Below, one piece after another: positions 14,288-15,544 of a DNA stretch of 15,544 bases. The first letter of the stretch is position 1, and each line of letters begins with the position of its first letter. Location: the NCBI GenBank assembly GCA_937915475.1, contig CALGIR010000345.1, positions 1 through 15,544 of the forward strand, read 5' to 3'. The notes below the pieces were generated by a model. It saw only the letters and a list, made by a program, of their open reading frames with translations, did not search any database and was not told where the DNA came from. The DNA is from an uncultured Bacteroidales bacterium. Its GTDB lineage: Bacteria > Bacteroidota > Bacteroidia > Bacteroidales > Tenuifilaceae. A program made the position numbers and the translations under genes.

Positions 14288-15544
14288 ATGACTGATATGG
14301 AATACAATAATAGAAGAAAGGATATACTCTACCCTCTTGCAATAGCAGCAGTTCTTGCTATCGGATTATTTTTAGGGTTCTCGCTAAAGAAACCATCTGG
14401 CAGAACCAGCCTAACGGTTTACCCAAAAACCGATAAACTCTCAAGCGTACTTAACTTCATCGAAGATCAGTATGTGGATACCGTTGCAATGGGGGTTCTT
14501 ATTGAGTCAACTATCCCTACACTTCTTAAGAATCTTGACCCACATTCGGTCTATATACCAGCCTCCGACCTTAAAGCAGTGAACGAACCTTTAGATGGAG
14601 GATTTGATGGCATTGGCGTAACCTTTAACATGCCAAACGATACAATTGTTGTTGTTACAACAATTCCTAGTGGCCCCTCGGAACGTGTTGGGATCATACC
14701 TGGTGATAGAATTGTGAGTGTTGACGATTCGTTAGTTGCTGGTGTTAACATACCACAAGACGATATAGTTAAGATGCTAAAAGGACCCAACGGGACCAAG
14801 GTAAAGTTAGGGATTGCTAGGTCTGGAGTACCAGATGCTATCTATTTCGAACTAATTCGCGACAAAATTCCAATCTACAGTATTGATATCAGCTTTATGG
14901 TCGAGCCTGGGATAGGGTACATCAAGATTTCGCGCTTTGCCAGAACTACTTATACCGAGTTTATTAATGCTGTAGAAAAACTACAGAAGCAGGGCATGGA
15001 GAAGATTATTATCGACCTCAGGGGAAATAATGGCGGGTACCTTGATGAAGCAACAAATATAGCCAACGAATTTTTGCCCGAAGGGAAACTAATCGTTTAC
15101 ACCCAAGGAAAGGCTCGTGCACGTCAGAACGTATACTCAAATTCCAAAGGACGATGCATAAATACGCCTGTGGCAGTGCTAATTGATGAATTCTCTGCCT
15201 CAGCTAGCGAAATTTTAGCTGGAGCAATTCAGGATAACGACAGAGGAGAGGTTATTGGGCGAAGGTCGTTCGGTAAAGGCTTAGTTCAGGAACAGGTTCT
15301 TTTTTCTGATGGTTCTGCTTTAAGACTAACCATTGCAAGGTACTATACCCCAACCGGTCGGAGCATACAGAAGCCCTATGAGCTTGGAAGCGAGGATTAC
15401 TACCACGATATTAGCAATAGATACCTACACGGCGAATTTCAGGAAAGGGACAGCATAAGGCTGGACGACTCTCTTAAATATACTACACCTAACGGACGTA
15501 CCGTATACGGTGGCGGTGGCATTAAGAGAGTCGTCCAGCCTTAT
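14288..15544 (+). CDS. S41-family C-terminal processing protease (CtpA-like), partial
   Basis: Periplasmic serine protease of the S41/CtpA family, which cleaves protein C-termini. The window holds 419 codons with no stop, so the gene is cut at its 3' end. A membrane anchor lies at about 14-32. The N-terminal helical region (about 45-90) is followed by a PDZ domain (about 100-185, with GGFDGIGVTF and GIIPGDRIVSVD) and the protease core. The core has IIDLRGNNGGYLDEA (241-255), EFSASASEILAGA (301-313) with S305 as the likely nucleophile, and SFGKGLVQ (327-334) with K330 as the general base. Family members continue GGGGI with MPD; here GGGGI is followed by KRVVQPY, encoded by an exact reverse complement of 15455-15477, so the last 23 bases are suspect. 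AAAGGA (14275-14280), 7 bases before the ATG, is a Shine-Dalgarno-like site. TACATTTG (14267-14274) resembles a -7 box. Confidence 0.92.
   Translation, partial: MTDMEYNNRRKDILYPLAIAAVLAIGLFLGFSLKKPSGRTSLTVYPKTDKLSSVLNFIEDQYVDTVAMGVLIESTIPTLLKNLDPHSVYIPASDLKAVNEPLDGGFDGIGVTFNMPNDTIVVVTTIPSGPSERVGIIPGDRIVSVDDSLVAGVNIPQDDIVKMLKGPNGTKVKLGIARSGVPDAIYFELIRDKIPIYSIDISFMVEPGIGYIKISRFARTTYTEFINAVEKLQKQGMEKIIIDLRGNNGGYLDEATNIANEFLPEGKLIVYTQGKARARQNVYSNSKGRCINTPVAVLIDEFSASASEILAGAIQDNDRGEVIGRRSFGKGLVQEQVLFSDGSALRLTIARYYTPTGRSIQKPYELGSEDYYHDISNRYLHGEFQERDSIRLDDSLKYTTPNGRTVYGGGGIKRVVQPY
15455..15544. repeat. Perfect 23-bp inverted repeat at the window end
   Basis: The left arm 15455-15477 (begins ATAAGGCTGG) is the exact reverse complement of the right arm 15522-15544 (ends CCAGCCTTAT), separated by 44 bases. 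The right arm touches the last base, so the true length may be greater. The left arm fits the S41 coding frame and the right arm does not continue the conserved motif, so the right arm looks like a fold-back copy. Confidence 0.9.

Noticed and set aside
1..15544. A new defence, mobile or biosynthetic system
   Set aside because: All coding regions belong to known families, mostly housekeeping. No transposase, integrase, toxin-antitoxin pair, CRISPR, reverse transcriptase or biosynthetic cluster is visible on either strand.

Overview
The window looks like a chromosomal contig from a member of the Bacteroidia, most likely Bacteroidales. The evidence is as follows: the DNA is AT-rich; upstream regions carry the Bacteroidetes -7 box TAnnTTTG, in places with a TTG or TTTG -33 element 19-21 bases upstream; most genes have A-rich leaders and no Shine-Dalgarno sequence; and the L13, S9, S2, EF-Ts and DXS proteins look Bacteroidia-like. 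No phage, plasmid, insertion sequence or CRISPR array is visible. The content is mostly housekeeping.

Layout. (1) 1-146: a strong GC hairpin and a promoter. (2) 147-1145 (+): an adenosine-kinase-like PfkB sugar kinase. It converges on (3) 1152-3271 (-): a two-gene unit of an O-antigen ligase/polymerase-like membrane protein and a 3-methyladenine DNA glycosylase, overlapping by ATGA. (4) 3335-7761 (+): the conserved translation cluster rplM-rpsI-rpsB-tsf, a terminator, then pyrH-frr. (5) 7786-10157 (-): a FucI/AraA-like sugar isomerase homologue and a membrane-anchored serine hydrolase. (6) 10307-11338 (-): an OmpA-family lipoprotein with a long coiled coil. (7) 11564-13477 (+): dxs. (8) 13565-13648: tRNA-Leu(CAA) with promoter and terminator. 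(9) 13766-15544 (+): a dCMP-deaminase-like enzyme and an S41 (CtpA-type) protease that runs off the window.

How the genes relate. The central cluster supplies ribosomal proteins L13, S9 and S2, elongation factor Ts, UMP kinase and ribosome recycling factor. The flanking genes serve nucleoside, DNA-repair, envelope and isoprenoid functions and are not obviously one pathway. There is no gap above 300 bases without a gene.

I see no convincing new multi-gene system. The points most worth a second look are: a perfect 23-base inverted repeat at the very end of the window that corrupts the S41 protein just where a conserved motif should continue (probably an assembly or amplification fold-back); a four-copy 17-residue Lys/Glu/Ala repeat tail on ribosomal protein S2; a possible folded RNA leader before rpsB; a GTG start with a textbook Shine-Dalgarno on rplM in a lineage that rarely uses one; and hairpins built across the stop codons of both convergent gene pairs.
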